64,000 bases of DNA from Eubacterium limosum (GTDB lineage Bacteria > Bacillota > Clostridia > Eubacteriales > Eubacteriaceae): contig NZ_CP019962.1 of assembly GCF_000807675.2 (NCBI RefSeq), forward strand, positions 2,294,001 to 2,358,000, read 5' to 3'. The stretch's first letter is position 1. Every line of letters starts with the position of its first letter. Position numbers and translations under genes: made by a program. The notes under the pieces were generated by a model that had not been told where the DNA came from, ran no database searches, and saw nothing but the letters and a program-made list of their open reading frames with translations. Positions 15,638 to 24,325 of the stretch are shown in pieces.

Positions 15638-16204
15638 ATGGAAACTATTCAGATGATTTCAAATCCAACCATGAGCAGTATTTTAAACCGCCGGAGCATC
15701 CGGAAATACAAACAGGAGTCTGTCGGAATGAGCGAGCTGGCAAGCATTATGGAGGCAGCCCTTCAGGCCCCGACCGGGCGGAACGAGCAGTCCTGCGATA
15801 TTATTATGGTCCAGGACAAGGATCTGCTAATGGAAATGAACGCTGGCTTTAAGGCCTATGCCAACGAGCACGGCAGCCGCTATGATCTGTCTGCGGATAA
15901 CTATTCGGTTTATTACCACGCGCCGGCCTTTGCCTTTATTGTGGGCGATACGGCCAATAAATGGCGCTATGTGGACGGCGGCATTGTGGTTGAAAACATG
16001 GCTCTGGCGGCGGAATCTATGGGTGTGGGCACCTGTATCATCGGTATGATCTTAGATTATATGACCAGCGAGGACGGTGCGGACATGATGAAAAAGATCG
16101 GCGCGCCTGAGGGCTACGAGTTTATCATTGGCCTGGCCCTGGGCTATCCGGACGAAGCGCCGGAAGCGAAGCCGAGGGATGGCTCAAAAGTACGTTTTCT
16201 GTAA
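15638..16204 (+). CDS. Nitroreductase family protein
   Basis: The 188-residue protein shows the nitroreductase FMN-binding start SSILNRRSIRKYKQESV, then ALQAPTGRNEQSCDI, and the C-terminal VENMALAAESMGVGTCIIG and FIIGLALGYPDE. Such FMN enzymes use NAD(P)H to reduce nitro groups, quinones or flavins; the substrate cannot be told. GGAGG at 15628-15632 favours ATG 15638. An extended -10 element TGATATAAT lies at 15573-15581, so the gene has its own promoter. A terminator follows at 16226. Confidence 0.85.
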   Translation: METIQMISNPTMSSILNRRSIRKYKQESVGMSELASIMEAALQAPTGRNEQSCDIIMVQDKDLLMEMNAGFKAYANEHGSRYDLSADNYSVYYHAPAFAFIVGDTANKWRYVDGGIVVENMALAAESMGVGTCIIGMILDYMTSEDGADMMKKIGAPEGYEFIIGLALGYPDEAPEAKPRDGSKVRFL

Positions 16205-16225
16205 TCTGGTTTCACATAAAGTATG

Positions 16226-16256
16226 GGACGCTGTTTTCGGACAGTGTCCTTTTTTA
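16226..16256 (+). terminator. Terminator after the nitroreductase gene
   Basis: GGACGCTGT (16226-16234) pairs with ACAGTGTCC (16241-16249, one G-T pair) and is followed by seven T. Confidence 0.8.
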
Positions 16257-16301
16257 TTGGCGCATGGAAATTTTAGCAGCGCCAAGAATGCGGGCTGAGA
16301 C

Positions 16302-16526
16302 TGTCAAAAAAGTGTCGCGGTCCGAGACTGTGCCTTTTATCCAGAAAAGAAAAAAGTCCAGGCGCTGTGGATCACGGACAGGCATCGTGCCGTGCTGCTG
16401 GCACAGCCGGACACTGGCGAGATAAAGCTTCAACTTTAGAGAAGAAGATATTATTGTGAGGGGAATGCCCGCAGGACACTTTTTTCTTTCTTAGGTAAAA
16501 GGCTTCGTCTCTCGTGTTTTTTGACA
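16302..16526 (+). mobile_element. MITE-like dispersed repeat, copy A
   Basis: A 225-bp non-coding element is bounded by perfect 10-bp inverted ends, TGTCAAAAAA and TTTTTTGACA. A diverged copy in the same orientation lies at 22730-22953. Shared inner blocks include CGAGACTG.GCCTTTTATCC, GTCCAGGCGCTG and TTAGGTAAAAGGCTTCGTCT. A 14-bp direct repeat, CAGCGCCAAGAATG, flanks this copy at 16277-16290 and 16532-16545. It fills most of the 413-base gap between the nitroreductase gene and the next gene. No reading frame is present, so it would be non-autonomous. Confidence 0.65.
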
Positions 16527-16617
16527 CTTAACAGCGCCAAGAATGTCGCTTTTTTACAAGTCCCCAGAATCTGAGATGGTATAATAACAGATATAACAAC
16601 GAAAGGAAGGACTTGCG

Positions 16618-17544
16618 ATGCAGAACGCCCTTTATAATGAAATTAAAACATGGATGTACCGAAACGCGCGGCATGTGGAACTGTGCTTGTGGCAGTATTT
16701 TTTTGAGGATGGGGATAAAAAAGCAGTTGCCGACGCGCTGTTATCCTACCAGAATGAGGACGGCGGCTTTGGCCATGTTCTGGAGCCGGACAACTGGAAT
16801 CCAAATTCCACCCCCACGAGCACCGACCACGCCCTGGGGCTTTTGAGACTTGTCGGCTTCGAGGACATGGAGCATCCCGTTTATCAGGGAATCTGGAAAT
16901 ACCTGGAGGCAGGGAAGGATCTGGCAGACTATGGCTGGCGCTTTACAGTGGAAAGCAACGATGACTACCCTCACGCGCCCTGGTGGAATTACAGCGAGGA
17001 AATGAACCGTAAGGAGTATCTCGGCATGACAGCCAGTTTCTCAGCCTTTATCCTGAAATACGGCGATCCGGAGTCCCCGCTTTACCAGAAGGCACTCACA
17101 TTCACCGATATTTTTATGAACATGCTGGCACAGGATATGAGTTACGGAGAAATGGGCCTGAGCGGGTATATGGTGCTCATCGACACCATCATAGAGATCA
17201 GGCTCGGCGGCTATGATTGTGACGCCCTGGTAAAGGCACTGGGCGGGAAAATAAAAAAAGCCATCGGGGAGGATGAAACCGTCTGGGCGCAGTACGGCGT
17301 CCGTCCGTCAAATTACATCAACAGCCCTTCCAGTGTTTTCTATGAAGATAACGCGGAAATGGTGGGCAAAGAGCTGCAGTATCTGCTGGACACCAAGCCC
17401 AAAGATGGTGTCTGGGGGATTACCTGGACCTGGTTCGATAATATGGCGCAGTACGGCGATGCCTTTATCCTCAGTGAAAACTGGTGGAAGGGCAACCGGG
17501 CCATTATGAACACCCTGTTTTTGAGAAACTTTGGAAAGCTGTAA
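16618..17544 (+). CDS. Alpha-alpha toroid protein, prenyltransferase/terpene-cyclase-like fold
   Basis: The 308-residue protein has a repeat typical of alpha/alpha toroids: LLSYQNEDGGFGHVLEPDNW followed by a helix ALGLLRLVGFEDMEHPVYQG. The QxxDGGFG-type repeat occurs in squalene cyclases and prenyltransferase beta subunits, but cyclase signature motifs are absent and the length is short. Similar bacterial proteins are labelled hypothetical. AAGGAAGG precedes ATG 16618 and TATAAT lies at 16580-16585, just after repeat copy A. Function unknown. Confidence 0.65.
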   Translation: MQNALYNEIKTWMYRNARHVELCLWQYFFEDGDKKAVADALLSYQNEDGGFGHVLEPDNWNPNSTPTSTDHALGLLRLVGFEDMEHPVYQGIWKYLEAGKDLADYGWRFTVESNDDYPHAPWWNYSEEMNRKEYLGMTASFSAFILKYGDPESPLYQKALTFTDIFMNMLAQDMSYGEMGLSGYMVLIDTIIEIRLGGYDCDALVKALGGKIKKAIGEDETVWAQYGVRPSNYINSPSSVFYEDNAEMVGKELQYLLDTKPKDGVWGITWTWFDNMAQYGDAFILSENWWKGNRAIMNTLFLRNFGKL

Positions 17545-17554
17545 AATGGGCATA

Positions 17555-17588
17555 AAAAACGGCACACGCTAAAAGCGGTGCCGTTTTT
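17555..17588. terminator. Bidirectional terminator between convergent genes
   Basis: AAAAACGGCAC at 17555-17565 and GTGCCGTTTTT at 17578-17588 form an 11-bp stem with T-tracts on either strand. Confidence 0.8.
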
Positions 17589-17596
17589 GTGGCTTT

Positions 17597-18640
17597 TTAG
17601 AAAAATTCATCCACATAATATTGGATCGGATAGGTCATGTATTCGACGGGTTCCATTTTTTCAACGGTAAAGTAACCGGCAGGTGCGTTCAGCAGCGCCG
17701 GAATCCGGTTGACAACAGTGGCGCAGGTGTGTTCCACTGTGGCTGGCTTTTCCACATAGAAAGTGGTATCCGGTTCACCGGAAATTTTCCAGTCACACAT
17801 ATCCCCGTCATTGGGGCCATAAACCTTGCCGATACACTGTGTTTCGATCACAGGTCCCTGGAAGGTTTCAGTGGTGACCACAGAGCTCATGCCGATGGCA
17901 TTGCCGCGTTTAATGGTTTCGCCCAGAGTTTCGGAATAAACATCCTCGTCAGAGAAGAAGGGGACGTTTTTCTGTGTCTGAGACTTGATGGTCCACCCCA
18001 TTTTTGAGCACAGCGCTTCGTTGGAGTTCCAAACGTAGGAGGGCTCAAGGGTTTCGGGATGGGCAATCTGTTCTTCAAATTCTTCGGCAGTCAGGCCGGC
18101 TCCGTGGGCCTTGGCCAGCGCCAGGCCGTAATCTTCAACGTTGTAGCTCACAGCACCCTCGATGCGGTCGATCCGGTCAACACCGCCCGCGATGGTACCG
18201 ATCATATTGATCCAGAAAATATCCTGCATGCCGGAGCCCGCAATGGTACAGCCGGTTTCCTTGGCAAGGACATCGAGCCGGTTAGTGATGGCTGGGGAGG
18301 TATTCCAGGGGTAAATCGCTTCCTCACAGGTTGTGATGGCGTTAATACCGCGTTTCGCTACCTTTTCAAGGGCTTCCTCCATATCGTCCATAAAGCTGAA
18401 CATGGTGACAATGGCGACATTCGCGTCTGTATTGTCTAAAACCGCGTCGGCATCATCGCTGATGGTGATGCCCAGTTTTACGCCAAGTTCGGCAAAATCG
18501 CCGATATCCATCCCGACAACATCCGGGTTAACATCAATGGCGCCCACAATTTCTGCGCCTTTTTCATATAAATAGCGGATGATGACCTTGGCCATCTTGC
18601 CGCAGCCGTATTGAACCACACGGACTTTTTCTCTAAACAT
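17597..18640 (-). CDS. 2,4-diaminopentanoate dehydrogenase-like oxidoreductase
   Basis: The 347-residue protein starts [20 protein letters not shown], a Rossmann GxGxM nucleotide site related to dihydrodipicolinate reductase, and continues with [16 protein letters not shown] and [10 protein letters not shown], then [19 protein letters not shown]. These match the NAD(P)-dependent 2,4-diaminopentanoate dehydrogenase of oxidative ornithine fermentation. The other pathway genes are not nearby, so it may act on another amino acid or amine. ATG 18640 is preferred (AGAGGT upstream); a longer frame from 18688 would add unrelated residues. Transcribed away from a hydroxyacid dehydrogenase. Confidence 0.75.
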   Translation of the reverse strand: MFREKVRVVQYGCGKMAKVIIRYLYEKGAEIVGAIDVNPDVVGMDIGDFAELGVKLGITISDDADAVLDNTDANVAIVTMFSFMDDMEEALEKVAKRGINAITTCEEAIYPWNTSPAITNRLDVLAKETGCTIAGSGMQDIFWINMIGTIAGGVDRIDRIEGAVSYNVEDYGLALAKAHGAGLTAEEFEEQIAHPETLEPSYVWNSNEALCSKMGWTIKSQTQKNVPFFSDEDVYSETLGETIKRGNAIGMSSVVTTETFQGPVIETQCIGKVYGPNDGDMCDWKISGEPDTTFYVEKPATVEHTCATVVNRIPALLNAPAGYFTVEKMEPVEYMTYPIQYYVDEFF

Positions 18641-18755
18641 TGGCTTAAAACCTCTTTTCTTTGAATTTGCAGGTTTCCCTGCGTGCATCTTCTTTTAAGA
18701 ATATACCCAAAAGCAAAGGATTAAACAAGGGCTTAAAAAACCTAAGGAACCTGCC

Positions 18756-18784
18756 TTGAAATTACCGGCAGAAACCGCTACAAT
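18756..18784 (+). promoter_or_regulatory. Promoter of the hydroxyacid dehydrogenase gene
   Basis: TTGAAA at 18756-18761 and TACAAT at 18779-18784 with a 17-base spacer, 24 bases before the start codon. Confidence 0.7.
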
Positions 18785-18807
18785 GGGGAAAGAAAGGAAG
18801 CGATAAA

Positions 18808-19797
18808 ATGAAAGTCATTGTTTTAGCCGCCAGAGCGCGGATTGAGAAATACACCGATTTCAGCCAGATTCCAGAGGACTGGGAGCTCGTTTTTGCCCAG
18901 AAGATGACCGACGCCGAAATCTTGGAAAAGGCCGGCGACGCAGCCTTTATTTTTGCCGACCCGGTGCTGCCGGTCAGCGGCAGCCTGATCCGGGGCCTGC
19001 CCAATCTGAAGCTGATCCAGTCTGAAGGCGTGGGGTATAACCGGATTGACCTGGAGGCCGTCAGAGAGAAGGGCGTATATGTGTGTAATAACGCCTCCGC
19101 CAACAGCGGCGCCGTTGCTGAGCAGATCATCCTGTTGATTTTAGCGCTGCAGCGCCGGTTTATGGAGGGTGCCCGCATGGTGTATGAGGGCGAGCAGGCA
19201 GCCGCCAAGCAGCGGTTCATACTGGATGGGCTCATGGAGCTGGGAGACAGCACTGTGGGCATTGTCGGCTTTGGCGCTATCGGTAAGGAGCTGGCCAGAA
19301 GGCTGGACGGTTTTGGGTGCCGGATGCTCTATTATAACCGGCACCGCCTGCCCGAGAAAGAGGAGGCGGAGCGGAATGTTGACTACTGCGACCTTGATAC
19401 TCTGCTCGAGACCTCGGATATTGTGAGTGTCAACCTGCCGGTAACGCCGGAAACCACTGGTTTTATCGACGGGAACTTTTTGAGAAGGATGAAAAAGACC
19501 GGAATCCTCATTAATACAGCCCGGGGTGAGATCATGGATCAGGAGGCTGTGGCCCAGGCGCTGCTTGATGGAACCATTGCCGGCGCCGGAATTGATACCC
19601 TTGCGCCAGAGCCTTTTACGCTGGATAACCCCATTTTAAGGCTGCCTGAGGAAGTCAGGGAAAAGAAGCTGGCCGTCTCGCCCCATGTGGCGGGCACGAC
19701 CTATCACGTTTTTCATAAGATGCACCGGGACAGCTGGAAAAACCTGCGCCTGGTATCTGAGGGAAAAGAGCCGGAAAACATTGTGATCAAACCATAA
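18808..19797 (+). CDS. D-isomer 2-hydroxyacid dehydrogenase
   Basis: The 329-residue protein has the NAD-binding motif VGIVGFGAIGKELARRL around residue 150, the substrate-domain segment IQSEGVGYNRIDLEAV, the arginine region INTARGEIMDQEAV and the catalytic histidine in SPHVAGTT. It reversibly reduces a 2-keto acid to the D-hydroxy acid; the substrate is not evident from motifs. It is divergent from the diaminopentanoate dehydrogenase-like gene, hinting at a shared amino-acid role, but only by position. AAAGGAAG precedes ATG 18808. Confidence 0.88.
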   Translation: MKVIVLAARARIEKYTDFSQIPEDWELVFAQKMTDAEILEKAGDAAFIFADPVLPVSGSLIRGLPNLKLIQSEGVGYNRIDLEAVREKGVYVCNNASANSGAVAEQIILLILALQRRFMEGARMVYEGEQAAAKQRFILDGLMELGDSTVGIVGFGAIGKELARRLDGFGCRMLYYNRHRLPEKEEAERNVDYCDLDTLLETSDIVSVNLPVTPETTGFIDGNFLRRMKKTGILINTARGEIMDQEAVAQALLDGTIAGAGIDTLAPEPFTLDNPILRLPEEVREKKLAVSPHVAGTTYHVFHKMHRDSWKNLRLVSEGKEPENIVIKP

Positions 19798-19835
19798 AAA
19801 AGAGCACGGCACAAAATTGTGCCGTGCTCTTTTTA
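19796..19835. terminator. Bidirectional terminator, CGGCACAA-AATT family
   Basis: A near-perfect palindrome: AAAAAGAGCACGGCAC at its left arm, AATT at the centre, and the reverse complement at its right. It ends the hydroxyacid dehydrogenase gene and, on the minus strand, the histidine kinase gene. It belongs to a recurrent hairpin family in this window. Confidence 0.85.
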
Positions 19836-20741
19836 CGCCTGATTCCAGTAAATGCGGAGGCTGAAAAGTGAGCCGTCCAGACTGGCGGTGACCCGGTGGC
19901 CCATGGCCTCCACCAGATTTTTGACAATGGCCAGACCCAGCCCGGTGTTCTGGCCGGTGCGCATGCGGTCGGCTGTGAAAAAGCGGTCAAAAATCGAAGC
20001 GATGTCCGACTCGGTCAGACCACCGGCCTCGTTTTTGAAAATCGTGACTACGGTATTTCCCTCGGCGTACTGGCGGATTTCAAGGTGCCGGCCTCCGTGC
20101 TTCAGGGAATTTTGGATCAGGTTGGTGAAAATGCGGGTGACTGCGCCCGCGTCAGCACGCACCTCGGGCAGCCCATCCTCAAGGTCAATCTCAAGATGAA
20201 TGTCCTTGTCCGTAAAGTCTTCATAAAAAGCGGCCAGCAGCTCGCAGAGAATGGGGTGGAGCGCAACCGGGCAGAGGTTCAGGGGGTACTCGCCGGATTC
20301 CATCCGGGAGAGATCGTAAAAACCTGTGAGCAGGGTCTGGAGGGTGTGGGAGCGCTTTTCCACCACGGTCAGATATTCGGCCCGGTCCTCGGCGGACAGG
20401 GTGGGATCTTTTAAAAGCTGGGTGTAGCCAAGAATGGCCGTCAGCGGTGTCCGCAGGTCATGGGAGATGTTGGCGATCTGGCGTCTAAGCGCCTTCTCCC
20501 GCCGCAGGGATTCCACCTGAACCGCCTGCTTCTGGTCCATCAGGGTATTGATCTCGCGGACCAGCGACTCAAGGGAGCGCCCGGGCGCCGGCAGGGACAG
20601 GCGCCTGTTCGGCGTGCTTTCATCAGAATGGTTGACGGCGCCCAGGTCATCCCTGAGCTTGCCGAGGCTCCGGCGCTCAAGAAGTAAAAGAGCCAGTAAA
20701 ACGGCCGACAGTGCGATAAAAAAGATGAGTGTCAGGAACAT
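19833..20741 (-). CDS. Sensor histidine kinase of an ABC-linked two-component system
   Basis: The 302-residue kinase has one N-terminal membrane helix (LTLIFFIALSAVLLALLLL), a short linker, a HisKA domain with IANISHDLRTPLTAILGY (phospho-His near residue 94) and an ATPase domain with NLIQNSLKHG, FDRFFTADR and NTGLGLAIVKNL. No extracellular sensor domain exists, as in kinases that sense through an ABC transporter. It follows the permease gene by 37 bases. ATG 20741 is backed by AAAGGAGT; the longer frame to 20810 is not. Transporter-based sensing of a peptide antibiotic is inference from layout. Confidence 0.82.
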   Translation of the reverse strand: MFLTLIFFIALSAVLLALLLLERRSLGKLRDDLGAVNHSDESTPNRRLSLPAPGRSLESLVREINTLMDQKQAVQVESLRREKALRRQIANISHDLRTPLTAILGYTQLLKDPTLSAEDRAEYLTVVEKRSHTLQTLLTGFYDLSRMESGEYPLNLCPVALHPILCELLAAFYEDFTDKDIHLEIDLEDGLPEVRADAGAVTRIFTNLIQNSLKHGGRHLEIRQYAEGNTVVTIFKNEAGGLTESDIASIFDRFFTADRMRTGQNTGLGLAIVKNLVEAMGHRVTASLDGSLFSLRIYWNQA

Positions 20742-20778
20742 GTTTCTGACTCCTTTCAGAAATGTACGATAAAGCCCT

Positions 20779-21627
20779 CTAACGTATTTCCCGGCGTCTG
20801 TAAACCGCAAGGCCGATCAGGGTAGCGATTACCGCGTAGGCCAGACCAAGGATGAGACAGTAGGCGACAGAGGTTCCGGGAAGGGAGGAGGCATTCTGGA
20901 GGTATTCAATGTTATTCACCCTAAAGCCTACTGCCATCATATCGCCCATGTTGGCAATACTGATGTCCATCCCCATGATGGCTGTGTAAAAGGGCGTTAC
21001 CAGAGCAGTGCTGAACAGCGGCATAAAAGCCGGATTCAGCAGGGTCAAGGTATAGAACAGAAGATAGGGGACGATCAGAAAACCCATGTACACAAAGCTG
21101 AAGGCCGTGCTGTTGGGAATGATAAAGGCACAGGCGTTACAGAGGCACAGTGCGCCGATGTACAGGGGAATGGCCGCCGCAATGCGGCTAAAAACCAGGC
21201 CGATCATGCTCATATCTTCGGGGAAACCCAGCAGCAGGAACAGACTGACCAGATAAACCGCCAGAGTGATAAAGAATACGACAACTGCTACAATAATGGA
21301 GACAGCCAGCTTCCCGAAGTAGACCTGGGTTCGCGTGAAGCCAAAAGACAGCGTGTTTTTAAAGGTTTTGTATTTATACTCCTCAGAAAACACAATATCA
21401 ATCATAATCAGCATCATATATACCATAATCAGGAGCATTGGGACAATAATGGAGAGGCTGGTCCGGATGAGCTCCTGAGAATCGGCGGGGTTGCTCCGGA
21501 AGGCAACAAAAAACAGGACGTTGACGGCAACTGCCAGCAGCACAAAAATCAACAGCGTGTTGCGCATATAAACCCGCTTAAAGGTTTTAAAGCATTCTGC
21601 CTTGATGTAATTAAGCATTTTCTTCAC
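20779..21627 (-). CDS. ABC transporter permease (ABC-2 type, antibiotic-export-like)
   Basis: The 282-residue protein has six hydrophobic helices and the ABC-2 pattern: a cytoplasmic start MLNYIKAECFKTFKRVYMRN, a first helix, then EEYKYKTFKNTLSFGFTRTQ between helices two and three. It overlaps the upstream ATPase gene by 17 bases. Together they resemble bacitracin or lantibiotic self-protection exporters (BcrAB, LanEFG). The kinase follows and the response regulator gene lies upstream. Confidence 0.8.
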   Translation of the reverse strand: MKKMLNYIKAECFKTFKRVYMRNTLLIFVLLAVAVNVLFFVAFRSNPADSQELIRTSLSIIVPMLLIMVYMMLIMIDIVFSEEYKYKTFKNTLSFGFTRTQVYFGKLAVSIIVAVVVFFITLAVYLVSLFLLLGFPEDMSMIGLVFSRIAAAIPLYIGALCLCNACAFIIPNSTAFSFVYMGFLIVPYLLFYTLTLLNPAFMPLFSTALVTPFYTAIMGMDISIANMGDMMAVGFRVNNIEYLQNASSLPGTSVAYCLILGLAYAVIATLIGLAVYRRREIR

Positions 21628-22534
21628 CTCCGATAACTGAGATAAAATAGTCCTCGAGATTGGAGCCTTTGGGGGTCAGCGAGTAAAGGCCAACGCCGTT
21701 TTGCGCCAGTGTCTGTGATAAGAGCGGCACCTGGTCCAGAAAGCCGTAGACACGCAGTACGCCGTCGGGGAGAACCTCATAGGCGCGGCAGTCCAGGCAG
21801 GTTTCCAAAACCATGGCAGCCTTTTCGGTGTTGTCCGCGACCACCTCGAGATACTCCTGACATTCGCATTCGAGCTCCCTGGCGGTAATTTCATTGACAA
21901 GACGCCCCTGATGGATAAAGCCATAGCGGGTTGCCAGGGTGGAAAGCTCAGAGAGAATATGGCTGGAAATCAGAATGGTGACCTCCTGCTCCCGGTTAAG
22001 CCGCAGCAGAACGTTCCGGATTGCCACAATGCCCATGGGGTCCAGCCCATTGGTGGGTTCGTCCAGAATCAGCAGGTCGGGCCGGTGCATGATGGCCAGG
22101 GCCAGGCCAAGGCGCTGTTTCATCCCCAGCGAGAATTTCTGGAATTTCTTTTTTCCGGTATCGCTGAGACCAACCAGCTCCAGAGCCTCGTCCACGCATT
22201 CCCTGCCGGCAATGCCCCGCTGTATCCGGTAATATTCCAGATTGTCGCGGGCCGTCATAAAGGGATAAAAGCAGGAATCCTCAACAATGGCGCCAATGCG
22301 GTGGCGCATGGTGTTCAGCCCGCTCGCCGCGGTTTCCCCCCAGAGCTCGATCTCGCCTGCGTCCGGTAATGCCAGCGAGGTGATCAGGCGGATCAGCGTG
22401 GTCTTACCCGCGCCGTTTTTGCCCATGAGGCCGTAGATGTCGCCCTTTTCAAGGGAGAGGGATACGTCCTCTACAGCCGGAACATGATGGTATTTTTTAG
22501 TAAGGTTTCGTGTTTTAAGTACGGTTGTTTTCAT
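21611..22534 (-). CDS. ABC transporter ATP-binding protein (BcrA-like)
   Basis: The 307-residue ATPase has Walker A GLMGKNGAGKTTLIR, the signature FSLGMKQRLGLALA, Walker B LLILDEPTNGLDP and SSHILSEL. The C-terminal 90 residues, ending SNLEDYFISVIGG, are typical of BcrA/LanF exporters. ATG 22534 is chosen because AAAGGA lies at a better distance than for the GTG at 22543. Its promoter has TATAAT but a poor -35 box overlapped by an inverted repeat (22586-22599), which suggests activation by the linked response regulator. Confidence 0.82.
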   Translation of the reverse strand: MKTTVLKTRNLTKKYHHVPAVEDVSLSLEKGDIYGLMGKNGAGKTTLIRLITSLALPDAGEIELWGETAASGLNTMRHRIGAIVEDSCFYPFMTARDNLEYYRIQRGIAGRECVDEALELVGLSDTGKKKFQKFSLGMKQRLGLALAIMHRPDLLILDEPTNGLDPMGIVAIRNVLLRLNREQEVTILISSHILSELSTLATRYGFIHQGRLVNEITARELECECQEYLEVVADNTEKAAMVLETCLDCRAYEVLPDGVLRVYGFLDQVPLLSQTLAQNGVGLYSLTPKGSNLEDYFISVIGGEENA

Positions 22535-22562
22535 GTTGTTCACCTGTCCTTTCGTTGGCTTT

Positions 22563-22599
22563 ATTATACCGGGAAAACTGTAAGGTTTGCTCTAGCAAA
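22563..22599 (-). promoter_or_regulatory. Activator-dependent-looking promoter of the ABC/kinase genes
   Basis: On the minus strand TATAAT occupies 22568-22563. Seventeen bases further upstream the -35 position reads AGCAAA, which is not consensus and is one arm of the inverted repeat TTTGCT-CT-AGCAAA at 22586-22599. A weak -35 buried in a palindrome fits binding by a response regulator. Confidence 0.5.
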
Positions 22600-22729
22600 T
22601 GTTAAGAAAGCGTGAAGTTTGGCCGTCGAAAAAAGCCGCCATGCCTTGCACTTCGACCTTTTTTTAGGCCAAACCAGAGGCTTGCCGAAAGCATAAAAAT
22701 ACTGTGCATTTTGATTGGAATCTTCAGAC

Positions 22730-22953
22730 TGTCAAAAAAGTGGCGCGGCCCGAGACTGCGCCTTTTATCCAGATAAAAAAAGGTCCAGGCGCTGCGAATA
22801 ACGACCAGGAATCGTGCCAAAATACCGGAACAGCCGGTCACTGGTGAGATCAAGGCTCCACTTTAGTGAAGAAGCTGTCCCTGCAAGGGAAGTGTCTGCA
22901 GGACACCTTTTTCTTCCTTAGGTAAAAGGCTTCGTCTTTCAGGTTTTTTGACA
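22730..22953 (+). mobile_element. MITE-like dispersed repeat, copy B
   Basis: This 224-bp copy has the same 10-bp inverted ends (TGTCAAAAAA / TTTTTTGACA) and orientation as the copy at 16302-16526. The inner sequence is diverged but collinear, including CCTTTTATCCAGA, GTCCAGGCGCTG, GCAGGACAC and TTAGGTAAAAGGCTTCGTCT. It lies in the 472-base gap between the response regulator gene and the ABC ATPase gene, separating parts of one functional module. No reading frame is present. Confidence 0.65.
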
Positions 22954-23006
22954 CGATGTCGCGGCTGAAAGTCGCTTTTTTAATTGCTTTTGCGTAACAA
23001 TCATTC

Positions 23007-23699
23007 TCAATTTTCCATCTTAAACCCGATGCCCCACACGGTTTTGATATAGCTGGTGCCAGGGTCGATTTTGGCGAGTTTGCTTCGGATATTGCTGATG
23101 TGGACGTTGACGGTGTTGTCCTCGCCCAGAAACGCGTCCTCCCAGACCTGGGTAAAGAGGTTCTCTCTGGTAAAGACCTTTTTGGGATGGGACATGAGCA
23201 GATGAAGGATTTTGAACTCCCGGACCGTCAGTGAAACAGGCTGATCCTTCAGGCGCACCTCCATGCTGTCCGCGTCCAGGACGAGGTCGCCGCTTGTCAG
23301 AATTTTCACGCTGCCACCGGCTTCTGAAAAAGCCACAGCGCGGCGCAGCTGCGCCTCGACACGGGCCAGCACCTCGCCCACGTCAAAGGGCTTGCAGATA
23401 AAATCATCCGCGCCGAGCTTTAACAGGTCGATGCGGTCGGCCACAGAGGCCTTGGCCGAAATGATGATGATGGGCACCGTGCTCGACTTGCGGATCTGGG
23501 CGACCAGCTCCTCTCCGGTAACGCCGGGAAGCATGAGGTCCAGGAGCACCAGGTCATACTGGTACTGCTCCAGGCACATTTTACCCTCGCTGCCGGAAAA
23601 GGCAGGGCGCACGTGATGGCCGGCCTTGGTCAGCAGCTTTTCCAGAAGGCTGTTAATGTCTGCGTCGTCTTCTACGATAAGAATATTGTATGGGCTCAT
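23007..23699 (-). CDS. OmpR-family response regulator
   Basis: The 230-residue protein has a receiver domain with ILIVEDDADIN, phospho-acceptor Asp near residue 54 in LVLLDLMLPG and the lysine in ICKPFDVGEV, then a winged-helix output domain with SLTVREFKILHLLMSHPKKV and VNVHISNIRSKL. It is the probable partner of the kinase at 19833, though a repeat element and promoter separate it from the ABC/kinase genes. It starts 25 bases after the ybaK stop, so the two may share a transcript. Confidence 0.88.
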   Translation of the reverse strand: MSPYNILIVEDDADINSLLEKLLTKAGHHVRPAFSGSEGKMCLEQYQYDLVLLDLMLPGVTGEELVAQIRKSSTVPIIIISAKASVADRIDLLKLGADDFICKPFDVGEVLARVEAQLRRAVAFSEAGGSVKILTSGDLVLDADSMEVRLKDQPVSLTVREFKILHLLMSHPKKVFTRENLFTQVWEDAFLGEDNTVNVHISNIRSKLAKIDPGTSYIKTVWGIGFKMEN

Positions 23700-23724
23700 A
23701 AACGATTCCTTTCTTTTGCCGGGC

Positions 23725-24210
23725 TTATTTTATAATATCGGCCACGCTGCCCCGCACAAAGGCGACAAGGGCTTCGGGTTCCAGCTCGATCTGATAGCCG
23801 ATCTTTCCCGCGGAGACAATAATATGATGAATGTTTTTGCAGCTTTCATCAAAAACAGTTTTGAAGGATTTTTTCATGCCGATGGGTGAGCAGCCCCCGC
23901 GCACATAGCCGGTGACGCTGTTGATGTCCCTGACAGGGATCATTTCAACAGATTTTTCACCGGCTGCCCGGGCAGCTTTTTTTAAATCCAGCTCCTCTGC
24001 CACCGGGATCACAAAGACGCAGTAATCGCCGGAGTGGCCGTGGCATACCAGCGTCTTAAAGACCTCCTCCACCTTTTGGCCCAGGCGGGCAGCGACGGTA
24101 ACGCCGTCTACAGCGCCGTCCTCATGGTCGTATTCGTGGGGGGTATAGGGGAGCTTCGCTTTATCTAAAATGCGCATCACATTGGTTTTGTTTTTATCCT
24201 TTTTTGCCAA
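23725..24210 (-). CDS. ybaK: Cys-tRNA(Pro) deacylase YbaK/EbsC
   Basis: The 161-residue protein matches YbaK across its length: KTNVMRILDKAKLPYTPHEY near the start, GQKVEEVFKTLVCHG, FVIPVAEELDLKKAARA and the C-terminal TGYVRGGCSPIGMKKSF with the substrate-binding GGxSPxG loop. The enzyme hydrolyses cysteine mischarged on tRNA(Pro). Translation starts at TTG 24210 with AAGGAAG upstream. A terminator of the recurrent family lies just upstream, so the gene has its own promoter. Confidence 0.88.
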   Translation of the reverse strand: MAKKDKNKTNVMRILDKAKLPYTPHEYDHEDGAVDGVTVAARLGQKVEEVFKTLVCHGHSGDYCVFVIPVAEELDLKKAARAAGEKSVEMIPVRDINSVTGYVRGGCSPIGMKKSFKTVFDESCKNIHHIIVSAGKIGYQIELEPEALVAFVRGSVADIIK

Positions 24211-24262
24211 TTTAAGTCACTTCCTTTTTATCTGTGGGTTGATTACGGAGATATTATAGCAC

Positions 24263-24297
24263 AAAAAAAGATCGGCACAAAATTGCGCCGATCTTTT
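24263..24297. terminator. Terminator of the recurrent CGGCGCAA family
   Basis: AAAAGATCGGCACAA and TTGCGCCGATCTTTTT form a long stem around AA, core 24273-24290. It ends the dehydrogenase gene on the minus strand and has A/T tracts on both sides. Confidence 0.85.
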
Positions 24298-24325
24298 TGG
24301 GGTTATATATGAGGTGCAGGGTTGT

